Assembly: GCA_027886185.1 (NCBI GenBank)
Contig: WOAB01000142.1
Coordinates: forward strand, 310,001-374,000
DNA: 64,000 nucleotides
Source of the DNA: Rheum nobile
Taxonomy: Eukaryota > Streptophyta > Magnoliopsida > Caryophyllales > Polygonaceae
Direction of reading: 5' to 3'
Each line of letters opens with the position of its first letter. Position 1 is the stretch's first letter. Made by a program: the position numbers and the translations under genes. Shown piece after piece: positions 35,286 through 46,121 of this stretch. The notes under the pieces were generated by a model that made no database searches, was not told the DNA's origin, and saw only the letters and a program-made list of their open reading frames with translations.

Positions 35286-35730
35286 GGGGGTAACCAGGAA
35301 TATCTTCCGAAAAGACATCCGAAAATTCACAAACGTTTGGAATATTAAGAACTGAAGGTTCATCTTTCATGGGCAGATCTAGGTAGCAAAGGTACCCGAC
35401 ACAACCTTGTCGAAGTAGCTTAAACGCAGCCATCACATTGATAAGCCTGCCGTTATCAGCGTCATTCCGACCCTTAAATTTGCATACACACTGGCCCCTA
35501 GATGACACCGTCACAGTTTTCAAACTAAAATCGATTACCGCCCCATGACGCGTCAGCCAATCCATACCGAGAATAATATCGTATGGAACCATGGATATAC
35601 AGATCAAATCTGCCTCGAACTTCTTACCCTAAATGGTAATCGGAAATTCTGACAGACGCTTGGTTTGAACCAAATATTCATCATTAAGAATATTTACAAT
35701 GAAAGGTTCACAAACCTCGTTGCATACTAG
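35286..35730 (-). pseudogene. Element F protease domain
   Basis: MVPYDIILGMDWLTRHGAVI, the end of the aspartic protease typical of chromovirus-like Ty3/gypsy elements, then LPMKDEPSVLNIPNVCEFSDVF leading to the RT. A one-base frame change near 35285 separates it from the RT frame. The active-site segment lies in the degraded part above 35640. Confidence 0.7.
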
Positions 35731-37998
35731 ACTTACTTACTAACACAACTATCCGAAACAAAAGACTGGGTAACACTCGAATCAACAACATACCAACAGA
35801 AGGTATAGAGTACTTTAAGCAATTGGAGCATCAGGTCCATCCGCCTCACGCATCTCGTAAAGGCGTTGACCTTGACCTCCAGAAGCAGCTGGGGCTTTCC
35901 CCTTATTCTGTGCAGTTGTCTACATTGAAGGACAAGGAGCTTCCACTGGTCTAAACCTGGGTTGATTATTTTGGTTAATAGACCCTTGCTGTGACTCAGC
36001 CCCTTTATGCCTCCTCTACGGACAAAATGACTGCAAGTGTCCTTTCCTTCCACAGTCAAAGCACATTTTCTTTTCCTTTGGACACACATTACTCTTGTGC
36101 CCGTACGTACCACAGTTGTAACACTGGATCGGTTTATTGCCCTGACTCGAACGTTGCGTAGACCCATCATGAGTCATATCCGTTTTTGCTCGGCCAAATT
36201 TGGCAAAATCAGACGGTGGTGCGGGGCGTTTAAACCCACTCGTCTGAGGCTGGTTCTACAATTGCCTCTGGCTATTACGCTTCTTCGTTGACTCCTCCAG
36301 AGTCACTTCCTACTTGTAGGTTGCATCCACATACTGCTCCAAAGTAGAGCATCCGTGACGCACCATCCATGGCTTAATATCTGGGATCATCCACTCATGG
36401 AAATGCCAGATCTGTAGCTCCTCGCTGGATACTTCCGTCCCAGCATATTGCAGCAAATGATTGAACTTGGTTGCAAGCTCAGTTACTTTCAAACCATCTG
36501 TCTTAGGATATAGAAACTCCTTGTGCTTCTCTTCCCTCATAGCTCGGGAAAAGAAACGATCAATCATTTTTTACTTGAACATTCTCCAGTTCAAATCAGG
36601 GTTATCGGCTAAACCGGTGTTTTCCCACCATTCACTAGCTTCTTCCTTCAACTAAAGGAAAGCTATATGTACCTTCTCAGCTTCAGTGCATTCAACATTG
36701 CGGAATAACTGCTCCATGTGGGAAAACCAATGAGCCACTCTGACTGGCTCTCCTTTTCCATCGTAGCTGTCAGGCCTCATAGAGTTAATGGCCTTCAGTG
36801 CTCAGCCATAATCACCTCTATTCCTGACAGCATCTTCATGAGGTACATGGACAGCTGGCTTCTCAAATCTAGGAACCACTGGAGAAACTGGCACATCCTA
36901 TGCCTGAGGCGCGACTGGTCGCATGATATCGGTGAATGTTTGTATCACAATCCCCCGAATTGCCTCTATTGTTACGGCATCAAATACCACTAGAGCGTTG
37001 GCCTAAGCTTGACCATTGCCTCCTGGATTGTTATTGGAAACAGACTCGTGTTCCTCCATTGGGTGTGCAACATTCCCCACGTTGTAATACCCCACCACAT
37101 TGGGCCGGCCCATCACAGGGCTGCAGCCCATACACCCCAACCCATCCTTGAGTAGCTCCACCTAATTAATAGGCAGATATTTCCCAAGAGGTTGTTGGTG
37201 AGTCTCACGAGACCTCACCCTTTGACAAGCGGCCAAAGCCTCACTTGTCACCAATTGCGCTGGGAAATAGTTGTCTATTAATTAGGTGGAGCTACTCAAG
37301 GATGGGTTAGGGTGTATGGGCTGCAGCCCTGTGATGGGCCGACCCAATGTGGTGGGGTATTACAAAAAAGTACACTTTTATGTTGGACAGTGGCTCCACC
37401 TGATTAAGGCAGCCATTTCTCTCCCCCATGGGCCGCAACCCATGTACCCCAACCCTTCCCCCTAACACGGGTAGGTTGTTGGGAGCACTCGAACTCGAGA
37501 CTTCTCCCCTTTATCCCCTCCCCGCAAGGAGTGGATACTAATTGCGCTGATACGGCCCATGGGGGAGAGAAATGGCTGCCTTAATCAGGTGGAGTCACTG
37601 TCCAACATAAAAGTGTACTTTTTTGTAACACCCCACCATATTGGGCCGACCCATTACAGGGCTGCAACCCATACACCCCAACCCTTCCTTGTTAGCTCCA
37701 CCTAATTAATAGGCAGCCATCTCCAAGAGGTTGTTCGCAAGGCTCGAACTCGAGATCTCACGCTTTAACAAGAGGGCGCAAGGCTTCTTGTTAAAGCGTG
37801 AGGTCTCGAGTTCGAGCCTTGCGAACAACCTCTTGGAGATGGCTGCCTATTAATTAGGTGGAGCTAACAAGAAAGGGTTGGGGTGTATGGGCTGTAGCCC
37901 TGTAATGGGTCGGCCCAATGTGGTGGGGTGTTATACACGTTCGGTCTGGGGTCATTACTTGGCCCAGCACCAGCATGGATAGTGTTTCTCGTGTTCAT
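35731..37998 (-). pseudogene. Element F gag relic, interrupted by a palindromic insertion
   Basis: Start at 37998 (MNTRNTIHAGAGPSNDP). After the insertion at 37083-37935 the frame resumes GNVAHPMEEHES. Gag core: GEPVRVAHWFSHMEQLFR, EEASEWWENTG, KEFLYPKTDGLKVTELATKF. Two CCHC knuckles: CYNCGTYGHKSNVC and CFDCGRKGHLQSFC. At least six stops and some frame changes. Inactive. Confidence 0.8.
37083..37935. mobile_element. Composite foldback element made of three near-perfect palindromes
   Basis: Flanked by the 5-bp repeat CACGT (37078-37082, 37936-37940). Module 1, 37083-37364: 90-nt arms, two mismatches. Module 2, 37365-37623: 71-nt arms, one mismatch. Module 3, 37624-37935: 150-nt arms around a 12-nt loop, a few mismatches. 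Modules 1 and 3 share termini (TGTAAYACCCCACCA / GTGGTGGGGTRTTAYA) and inner blocks such as CCACCTAATTAATAGGCAG, so they behave like a direct-repeat pair around module 2. No coding frame. The right arm of module 3 contains GTTCGAGCC (37810-37818), which fits a pol III B box. Class uncertain. Confidence 0.75.
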
Positions 37999-38424
37999 CA
38001 TCTATTTACCGATCAAATTCCAAGGATTTTATCACATAAATATCATCCCGATATACTTAACTAAATAAAATCAACTTAGAATGGATCAAACTTGGTAATT
38101 TTCATTGATGAACTCAAACCAAGTTACTAGGTGCTACGACCTCAAAGCATGGCAGGGGAACTGGGAACTCAAGCCTTACTGGAGATGGCAAAACCACCTC
38201 GGCTTCTTCTGAGTCCCTCTGAAGAGAACATAATGCACCCATTCTACGGGTGACGAGAAGAGAGTTTAGTTTTTCTAGATATAGAAGTGAACTTCCATAT
38301 CAGACTAAACAGAAGGCACGACTATGAACGGCTTTTCATTTGAAATTCCAGAGCCTTCGAAAACATTTCTCAGTTCAAAACGAGTAAATGGTTTATAAAA
38401 TCCCAAACCCGTTTTAAAACTTTC
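37999..38424 (-). other. Untranslated leader of element F
   Basis: Between primer site and gag start. No gene seen. Confidence 0.6.
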
Positions 38425-38436
38425 GGCTATGATACC
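38425..38436 (-). promoter_or_regulatory. Primer binding site of element F
   Basis: Minus strand TGGTATCATAGC, four to five bases from the LTR; iMet tRNA type with one mismatch. Confidence 0.75.
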
Positions 38437-38441
38437 ATCTC

Positions 38442-40946
38442 TGTAACACCCCCCAAATATTCTCTTGAAAGGTATTACTGCCAGTGACCTCAGATTTCCA
38501 CATCCGAAGTCACCCTAGGTTTTTCCAAAGGATATAGATCATAAAAGCAACAACTATGATACAAAATATCATAATATTCATTTAAACCATAGTCGCGGAA
38601 TTACAACATAATTCCAAATACTTCAGAAATACAGCGGAAGTCTTTTAAATATTTAACAAAGGGTCTTGATCGCAATGATCACCCGCCAAGGATCTCAACC
38701 TGGATACACTTGACAAAAACACTGTTTGCCTTCATAGTCGCTTCTAGCCTTTACGGAACTGCAACTTATCTGATGTGTCGAATCGAACGGATGACACCAG
38801 CCAACCATGCAGAGAACAATTCCGATTGGTTAGTCTTACTGAAAGACTATGTAAGGGTACAAGCAGAGTGGTTCGAAGTAGTCGTATTAGGTTAGACTCA
38901 TCGCTTCTCAAATAACAACCGATAACGATAGTCAACCACCATACTTCTACTGGAATATACAAAAAGTATGATCAAGAGAAGATTCTGGAAGACCGAGTCT
39001 TACAGCAATCAACCCAAAAGAAGACTCCAACGAAAATGAGTCTTATCGGAAGTATGACAAATGTTGGGGAACATAATAATTTCACACAAGCGTTCAAAAC
39101 GACTTGATGTTTCGGTTCACGACCAACCTCACCGCTCAAAGCGAATCCAGATTGGAAAGAGAACTTTACTCTGATCAAAGTCAAGATCTAGACAAGATTT
39201 TCTAGCTGCACTATTGCCTAGCTGCACTACTCGCCCAAAGGGTATATCAATCATGTGCGACAACGACACTTATCTTATTTAATTCCAAAACGATCACCAC
39301 GTTATAAGCTTTTAGATCATCTCATCCTTCAGGATAAAGAGATATATAGTCGGGAACTAAATCCCTAAGGCGGAGTTGACTCGGGAACTAAATCCCTAAG
39401 GCGGAGTTGACTCGGGAACTAAATCCCTAAAGTCGAATCGGGAACTAAATCCCTAAAAGCGGAGTCGGAAACTAAATCCCTAAAAGCGGCACCAGCTGTG
39501 TGCACAAACCCTGAGTAAGGGTATGGTCAAGACCAGAGAAGGATGGTAAGAACTAAATCCTAACCACCAGGTTATAAATAAATGACTAGCATTCGCAATG
39601 AGATACACAGTAGCGTTCCTACGAATACGCATTCTAACTAAACAGTTCAACACAGTAATAATTCACAACAAAGCCATCGCGGCCAAATAACAGATAAAAT
39701 AGTGTTGTTCTAACGATATACAACCTATCATAATATCTGTAATTAATCATATAAATATATATAATAGCGTTGTTCTAGCAGATATACAACCTATTATAAT
39801 ATCATGTTTTAATCATATCATTTATCAAAACTGTTCCCAACGAAAATAGTAAATCATCCCAAACTAATTAACAATTGATAATTAATTGAAATATGGAATG
39901 ATAAGCAAGAGCGAACCGCCACTTGCCTTAGATTAACGAAGTTTGAACAAAGCTAAGAGACGACGGGTTCCTGGGTCCGAAACAGGGACAGATCTCGAAT
40001 AACAGATCCCTATGAAACGACCTATAACGAGACCCTAAGTTAGATTCAATATCCACATATATGAATCTAAAAGAATACGAAAGGAATCGAAGGATCCAAG
40101 CCTTGCCCAAGACCACAACACCCAAGAATACACCACGGACCCAGCTCGCCGCGGGTGCGGTGGGGCTCTTACCGCGGGTGAGGTGGGGTCACAAGGGCAG
40201 AGGACGAAGACAGCGACGACGAAGAACACTCACTAAATTTGATTGGTTAGGCCTTGATTCGCTTGGGGTTTGATCTCCAAACACCTTGCACCTTCAAACA
40301 CCACTTGAGGGCACCTTTACCACTCAAAAGAACTCTGGCGACAACTCTGGCGAAGCTTGTAAGCTCAGACAACAATGGAGTTTTGGGAGAAATTCAGAGG
40401 AGGAAGAGAAAGAAGTTGGCCGGCTCTTTCAAGCAAAAGAAAGAAAAGTCTAAATAGAAAAATATCTTCTTAAGGATAAATATATACTTAACAAAATGTT
40501 ATTTTGTCTTTTTGTGGCATGGTATTTTAAACTATAATATATATATATATATATATATATTTAGGATTGGAATATCCTATTAATTGCCTAGAAAAATTTC
40601 AATTCCAATACTAATCCCGTATTACTCGTCAACTTCCACATAATAACGAATCGTAGGAAATAACTTAGAATTTCTATCCCAGAATTTCAAGTCATGATAT
40701 TAATTTCATAATTATAATAAACCTCAAATATATTAACTTCTCAAGCATTAATCAAGACGACAGAATCTGAACAAGCTTATATCACCCAAGAGAATCAAAT
40801 GCCGTCATTCCACAAAACGACAAAAACCCAAATTTTCCAAATCATTGTCATTAATTCCTAAAATATATTAATTCCTCAAAGATTAATCGAAACGTCAAAT
40901 CCTAAATGATCCCAACTTTGTTTTCTAAAAAACCTCGGATATTACA
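38442..40946 (-). repeat. 5' LTR of element F with a different U3
   Basis: Matches 31667-33560 closely up to about 40420. The remaining 500 bp are AT-rich, include an (AT)n run at 40531-40561, and do not match the other LTR, yet end in a normal minus-strand LTR start TGTAATATCCGAGG. Only two hairpin motifs remain (40147, 40171). Confidence 0.7.
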
Positions 40947-41451
40947 GTGTGTGACCTCATAGGACCCAGTTATTATAACCATTGACCTAACCCGATTAAG
41001 CCCAATAATTATAGTTGGTTTCTAGCAAAGCGTTACGATTTCTAAAATATTCGATTATAAATCTCCATTAATAGTCTTATTCCATGTTCAGTAATTGCAT
41101 ATTAAATTAAAGAACATAATTCCTTCGCTCAATGCACACTATACCCTGTTTTTTCAGTTGGGTAATATATATGTTTTTAGGTACACAATTTGTGCCATAC
41201 GTTAAGTTGAAATTATAGTGTTCAAGAAAACAAGGGTGCAAAAGTGCAAAATTTCCCAATCTATTAAGGCTAGATGAATAACATGTTATTCATCTAGTTA
41301 TTCCACTGTGAACCAGTAACTCTTGATTGGTATGAATAATTGAATATATATATACTTATACAAGAATCGTAACACAAACAAGAATATATATATATATATA
41401 TACAAATAATATACCGGGATAATCTAGAAACTATATCTATATACATATATA
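40947..41451. other. AT-rich DNA, no gene seen
   Basis: Holds an AT dinucleotide run at 41384-41402. The missing end of element C is not here. Confidence 0.6.
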
Positions 41452-41462
41452 ACAATGCCCTC

Positions 41463-42275
41463 CTCTCCGCCAAGCCCCGCTCCGACCGAGCCCCGGCGCC
41501 AGATCCAATCTGCCATTTGGGCACCATCGCTCCAGATCAGCCGAGCCCAAACGACCCCACCACCGCTCGAACCTAACCTGACCCTAAACCACGCGCCCCC
41601 TGCTCGACCGCAACACAACCCACACCGAGCCGCCTCGCTCCAAGCTTTCCTTGGAGGAGGAGGTGGAGGTCCCGCGGCGTTTCTCGACTGGCCACCTTGT
41701 CGGTTTGGCAACCACCAGCCACCGGGTCGAGGAGGCCATCTTCTGACTTTTCTGGGCTCTTCTTCTGCTGAGGGAGTGGGCGTTCGGTTCCACAATCTCG
41801 TCTTCGGCGGGCCCAGATTCAAAACCCAAAACTCTCTTGCTTTGAAAATGTGTTTCCTTGTTTGCATTGTGTTACTTTTTCTATTGTTGCAGGTTTCCTT
41901 TAGGTTTGATTGGAGATTGTTGTTTCGATTCGAGATAAGATAGTGATCGTGTGATCCCTGGTGGTTTCTACTGACGAAATGTCTCCAGATTGTGTCTTGT
42001 CTCTTCTTTCCGGCTGCTTCAAACGCCTTGTTGGTCGTTTCCAACCCATGTTTGAAGACTTTCTCGTAGATTAAGCCTAGTTTGGTTTGTTTGCTCGGTT
42101 GTGTATGTATCCTTGTTTTTTGTTATGTCAGTTGTTTTTTATTTTTGTTCTTTGTTTTTGTGTTTGTTCTGTTGGTTGATTGCTTTGTCGGGTGTCCCGA
42201 CGCCGTTTGTTCGGCCTCTCGAGTTTTCAGGTTTGGTTGTTCTGGATTCTTGAATTCTTACTTTATCAAAAAAAA
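41463..42275 (+). mobile_element. Short retroposed copy, probably a 5'-truncated LINE
   Basis: Ends in a T-rich 3' region and TTTATCAAAAAAAAA. Flanked by an 11-bp imperfect repeat ACAATGCCCTC (41452-41462) / ACAATGTCCTC (42276-42286). A 162-codon plus frame starts at 41455, inside the left flanking repeat, with a Pro/His-rich N-terminus and a hydrophobic C-terminus, and resembles nothing known. The 3' style matches plant LINEs. Could also be a processed copy of an unknown transcript. Confidence 0.45.
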
Positions 42276-42286
42276 ACAATGTCCTC

Positions 42287-42877
42287 TCTATCAATTCACT
42301 CTCATGTTAGATTCCTCGAAAACCTCCTCCTACATCATCATTCAATATTTCATTTTCCACATAAATCAAAAAAATGATAACTGAAAACATAAATTTTAAA
42401 TCAATAAAACACAAAGTTTATAATAAATTTTTATTAAGGGTTTGATGATCTAGAATCATCTAAAGGACTTATGTAGACCAAATAAGAGTGAGGCCATCAC
42501 ATAAGCAATGTACTACTAATATAGATATATGTATATACATAGAGACTTTTAGCATTTGACTATTCCGATAAAAAATGATCTTTTAGCCTATATTTTATGA
42601 AACATAAAAATATTTCTCTATAAAATCCAATATATAACAAATTTAATTCCATCCGTATATGCATGTTAAAACATGGCGCTCGACCTGACAACCAGACCTC
42701 ACCGACCGAGTTTTTTAAGGTTGAGGCCCAATTGAAAATTAATGGGTTAAGACTTAAGAGTGAACATAGAATATAAAAGTAATAAGATAACATTCTACGC
42801 TTTTATATAAGATTTACCAAAAAAATCAATATAGATATAAAAATATAGAATACATAAACTTAGATATAGATATAGAA
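42287..42877. other. AT-rich DNA, no gene seen
   Basis: No frame or terminal repeat supported. Confidence 0.6.
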
Positions 42878-43577
42878 CTAGTATGTGTCCCCATGCCTTG
42901 CACGATATAGCCATATATTTTAAGAATGAATTTAAATTTGTTTATAGTATGTAAAATATAAAAGAGAATTATATAGGAAATTTAACATGATGTATCAAAA
43001 AGATGATTTCTTTATTGGAGTAATTTATAAGGTGTATTGTATGATGAAAACTGAAGGTAGATGTGTGAATTTATAGTAATAGAAGAAAATATAAATTAAG
43101 AATTTTATATAATTATTAAAAATAAAACTACATATTATATACTTTATAATGAAGTTTATGAACAATCTATTCACCCTTATTAAATCACGAACACTAGTTA
43201 AGTATGGTAATAATATTTTTGGTAAGTGTGTAATTATATATATGTTAGTGGATGAACCGTATAACGTTAACTATTTATGAACCATCTATTTATATACATA
43301 TCTTTATGATGGAGCTTATGGACCATTAACGTACATACTATATTATTGACACTAATTAAGCTTTACAATACTTTTTTTGGTAAGTGCAGAAATATCATGT
43401 ACAATTGAAAATATTTTGGGGTGACAATTTAGAAAATTTATATAAATAAAAGATAAAAATAAAATATAAATAGAATAAGAGTGAATAGGTAAATATACAT
43501 AATTATTTGATGATGTGATATAACTAGATGAATGACACGTATGAAAGATAATTATGACTTTAATAGTAATATATAGA
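42878..43577 (-). mobile_element. Small non-autonomous Helitron, 700 bp
   Basis: Minus strand starts TCTATATATTACTATTAAAG at 43577 (preceded by A) and ends CTAG at 42878 (followed by T). Near the 3' end lies CGTGCAAGGCATGGGGACAC, a short imperfect hairpin as in plant Helitrons, and near the 5' end ACGTGTCATTC. No terminal inverted repeats, no target duplication, no coding capacity. Confidence 0.6.
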
Positions 43578-44028
43578 TATATAGATAGATATATATAGAT
43601 AAAGATCTCTTATATAAAAGATTTTATTTATATAAGAGATATTTTATATAGAAATTTGATTATGTGTTAATTTTTTTAGAATTTATTTATTTTTAAATAG
43701 ATTTATCTTTTTTATTTAGTATTTATATTTATTAATAAGAATTTTTAATCTCTAAACTTCAGCAAATCTACGAAAACCCAACAAGGGGAGTTAGAGAGGG
43801 GGATTCTCACAGGTGGAAGCCAAATGGAAAACCTGACTGGAAAACCTGACTGGAAAACCTGAACGCTCCCAAAACTATCCAATTTTCCCAAACCCTAAAA
43901 CAGGCCGCCACCTGCCCTCAAATCTCAAGCTCGACCAAGCTAGATCTAAGAATCATAATTCAAACCAAAGATCATCCTCTTCGATCCCCTTTCTCCTCTT
44001 CATTTGGAGCCTCACCCAATCTGACAGC

Positions 44029-45184
44029 TTGAACATCCCTCGAGTTCATGGCTTCCCTCCGGTCTTAATCAGATCTGAAAGCTGCGCCTTAATCAATGGC
44101 GATTCGTGCATAGGAGATCCTTCTCCATCCCTAATCCTGAGCTTTGATCACTCTCGTTGGTATGGTAGGCGGCCACTTATCTTCCTGTTCTCCTCTAAAA
44201 CCTCTTGGCGCGAATTTGGATCCAGCCATGGCGCTCGGCTCTACGTCCTGGCTCTGTGGGCTCACCCGTCGACGCTTACTGCCAACCTTCTCTGGACTCC
44301 CAGTCCTTGGAGCTCAACGGCGCTGCGTGAGGATCTCTGGCTGGTAAATCGGTGTTGTTGGGCTCTTCGCTGGAAGAGTGGAGCTCCTGGTGGCTTCGTG
44401 ATACCTGGCTGGTGTCAGATTGATAATCATCCCCTGTATACTCACTACCCCACTACAAGGTGTACCACCCCTAAACTTTACTTTCAGCACATTATCTGTT
44501 GTTACTTCAAAGGCACAAATCTATTATGGGCTTTATCTGCACTTAAAAACCGACTTTCTATAACTAGGTTGTGCATCTGTATGCCTATTATATGGTCTTT
44601 ATTGGTTGACAATCCTACCTATTGCCTTCCTACTAATTTGTGTGTGATTTACTATCACCATCGCTCTTTGTACTCCCTTCTGTGTAAGGATATGAGTAAA
44701 CACTTTCTTACTAAAATTTTCTGCACTAAAGCTTCACAAGCTTGTCCTAGTTCAGTTCATTCCACCCAAAACTATAAAAATACCCCTATGCTACTGATAA
44801 GTACTTATCTGGATGATGAGAGACCACTCAAGAAGTCCAAGGAATCATACTTTCTGTACCATATTGTTTCTACTTGGTTGAACAATAGATCTGTTATCAG
44901 AAACTTCATCTATGATACTATCTTGACCACCAATTTTTCAAGCTGCTGGTGTTGGTATCCTCCTTATACTTTTAAATGGTTACAGTGATTATTTAACTTT
45001 TCCCTTAACGTTTGCTCTACTCTTACTCCTCCAACAACTGAATGGATACACTATCAAATGCAAGTTACTGAATTGATATGTCTTACCAAAAATCAATGTC
45101 AGACCAGGAACCTCAACTGGAGCGTGGATTGTGTCACACCCTTTCTGGATAACTCTCTCTCTCTCTTTGTACATCCAATGTTCT
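44029..45184 (+). CDS. Unidentified frame in the LINE 5' half
   Basis: An open frame of 319 codons (44029-44988) that would continue to about 45184 after one TGA. Rich in Ser, Leu, Cys and Tyr. No zinc knuckle (CX2CX4HX4C) and none of the DUF4283-type features expected of plant LINE ORF1. Its length argues against chance, yet composition is odd for a nucleic-acid-binding ORF1. I do not recognise it; it may be a degraded ORF1, a captured transcript, or a fortuitous frame. Confidence 0.35.
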
Positions 45185-46121
45185 GATTGTTTGTTGTAGT
45201 ACTTTGCTTATCCATGCTGTCATGACCAGGATTCTACATTTTATATGTTTTACAGCCTCCAACATTTTGTTATGTTTAACAGTTTATAACAGCAATAATC
45301 ACGCCTTTGTTATAAGTAATCCTTGGTATGAAATGCTTCCTGTCAAACTTTCTTTCCATGATCATCTCTCCACGGATGTTCTAACTGGAATTTGGGTTGA
45401 GAAGGCTTCACAAGCCAACCATCTTCTCTCAATAACTGAAGAAACACTCTACTATATGGCTTCACAAGCCATCGTGTGTGGTTCTATAACCTCACAAGGT
45501 AAGTACTTTACAATCCTGCGGTTGATATACAGCTTCTACGACCTTACCATACAAACTATGTACTACTCTACCCCTAACAAGGCATTATCAAAGGCTTTGA
45601 GTTCTATCATAAGAACGACCAACAACATTGTTAATACTGCAACCTTAACAGATAAAATAATTGTTATGACATATTATGTGGGGCATAACCACCCAAATAC
45701 TGAATCAAGACTTGGTTTTATCATCCATATTAATGACCACTATTTAGAAGTAAGTGAAAGTACCACGTACAAAATTTGGTGTAAGATCTCACAATCTGAG
45801 GTCTCAAGGAACAAGATATTCTTACAAGGCTTTCTAAGCCCATACCAATACTCTAACAACAATGCAATTAAGGGCCTTTATTGGGCCCTAAAAACTAATA
45901 ACAAAAAGATCATAAGCAGATCAAACAAGCTTCAAGATGAAGTTAAATGGCCTTATTGGATTGATGTTCTTAATAAGATCGATTTTCAAAACCAAAACAA
46001 GCTTAACCTCTGGAATGATCAACAGAAGAAAGAAATCTTAAAGTATCAAATTTTCAATAATAATACCATCTCTATGGCAAGACCAAAATTACTTGCAAAA
46101 TATCTTCCTGGTTTTTTATGA
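45153..46121 (+). CDS. Unidentified ORF1-like frame overlapping LINE ORF2 by four bases
   Basis: Open from 45153 to the TGA at 46119-46121; the first in-frame ATG is at 45222. The stop overlaps the ORF2 start as ATGA (46118-46121), an arrangement suited to termination-reinitiation. The C-terminal half is Lys/Asn/Gln-rich (KTNNKKIISRSNKLQDEVKW, NQNKLNLWNDQQKKEILKYQ), plausible for an RNA-binding protein, but no known domain is visible. Position and overlap suggest LINE ORF1 function. Confidence 0.45.
   Translation, partial: LSLSLCTSNVLIVCCSTLLIHAVMTRILHFICFTASNILLCLTVYNSNNHAFVISNPWYEMLPVKLSFHDHLSTDVLTGIWVEKASQANHLLSITEETLYYMASQAIVCGSITSQGKYFTILRLIYSFYDLTIQTMYYSTPNKALSKALSSIIRTTNNIVNTATLTDKIIVMTYYVGHNHPNTESRLGFIIHINDHYLEVSESTTYKIWCKISQSEVSRNKIFLQGFLSPYQYSNNNAIKGLYWALKTNNKKIISRSNKLQDEVKWPYWIDVLNKIDFQNQNKLNLWNDQQKKEILKYQIFNNNTISMARPKLLAKYLPGFL

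Larger units (their letters stand above)
31667..40946 (-). mobile_element. Element F: defective Ty3/gypsy retrotransposon
   Basis: Minus orientation: primer site at 38425-38436 beside the right LTR, purine tract at 34085-34104 beside the left LTR. Order on the minus strand: LTR 38442-40946, gag, protease, RT, RNase H fragment, LTR 31667-34084. Integrase is deleted. Left flank is CAACG, right flank GTGTG, so no target duplication and a rearranged right end. The two LTRs agree over about the first 1.9 kb from 31667/38442 but then diverge. Confidence 0.85.

Noticed and set aside
37083..37935. Ordinary TRIM (miniature LTR element)
   Set aside because: No primer binding site or purine tract borders the central module, and each supposed LTR is itself a palindrome.
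41455..41943. 162-codon plus-strand frame as a host gene
   Set aside because: It lies within a retroposed segment with a poly(A)-like end and flanking repeats, and has no recognisable domain.
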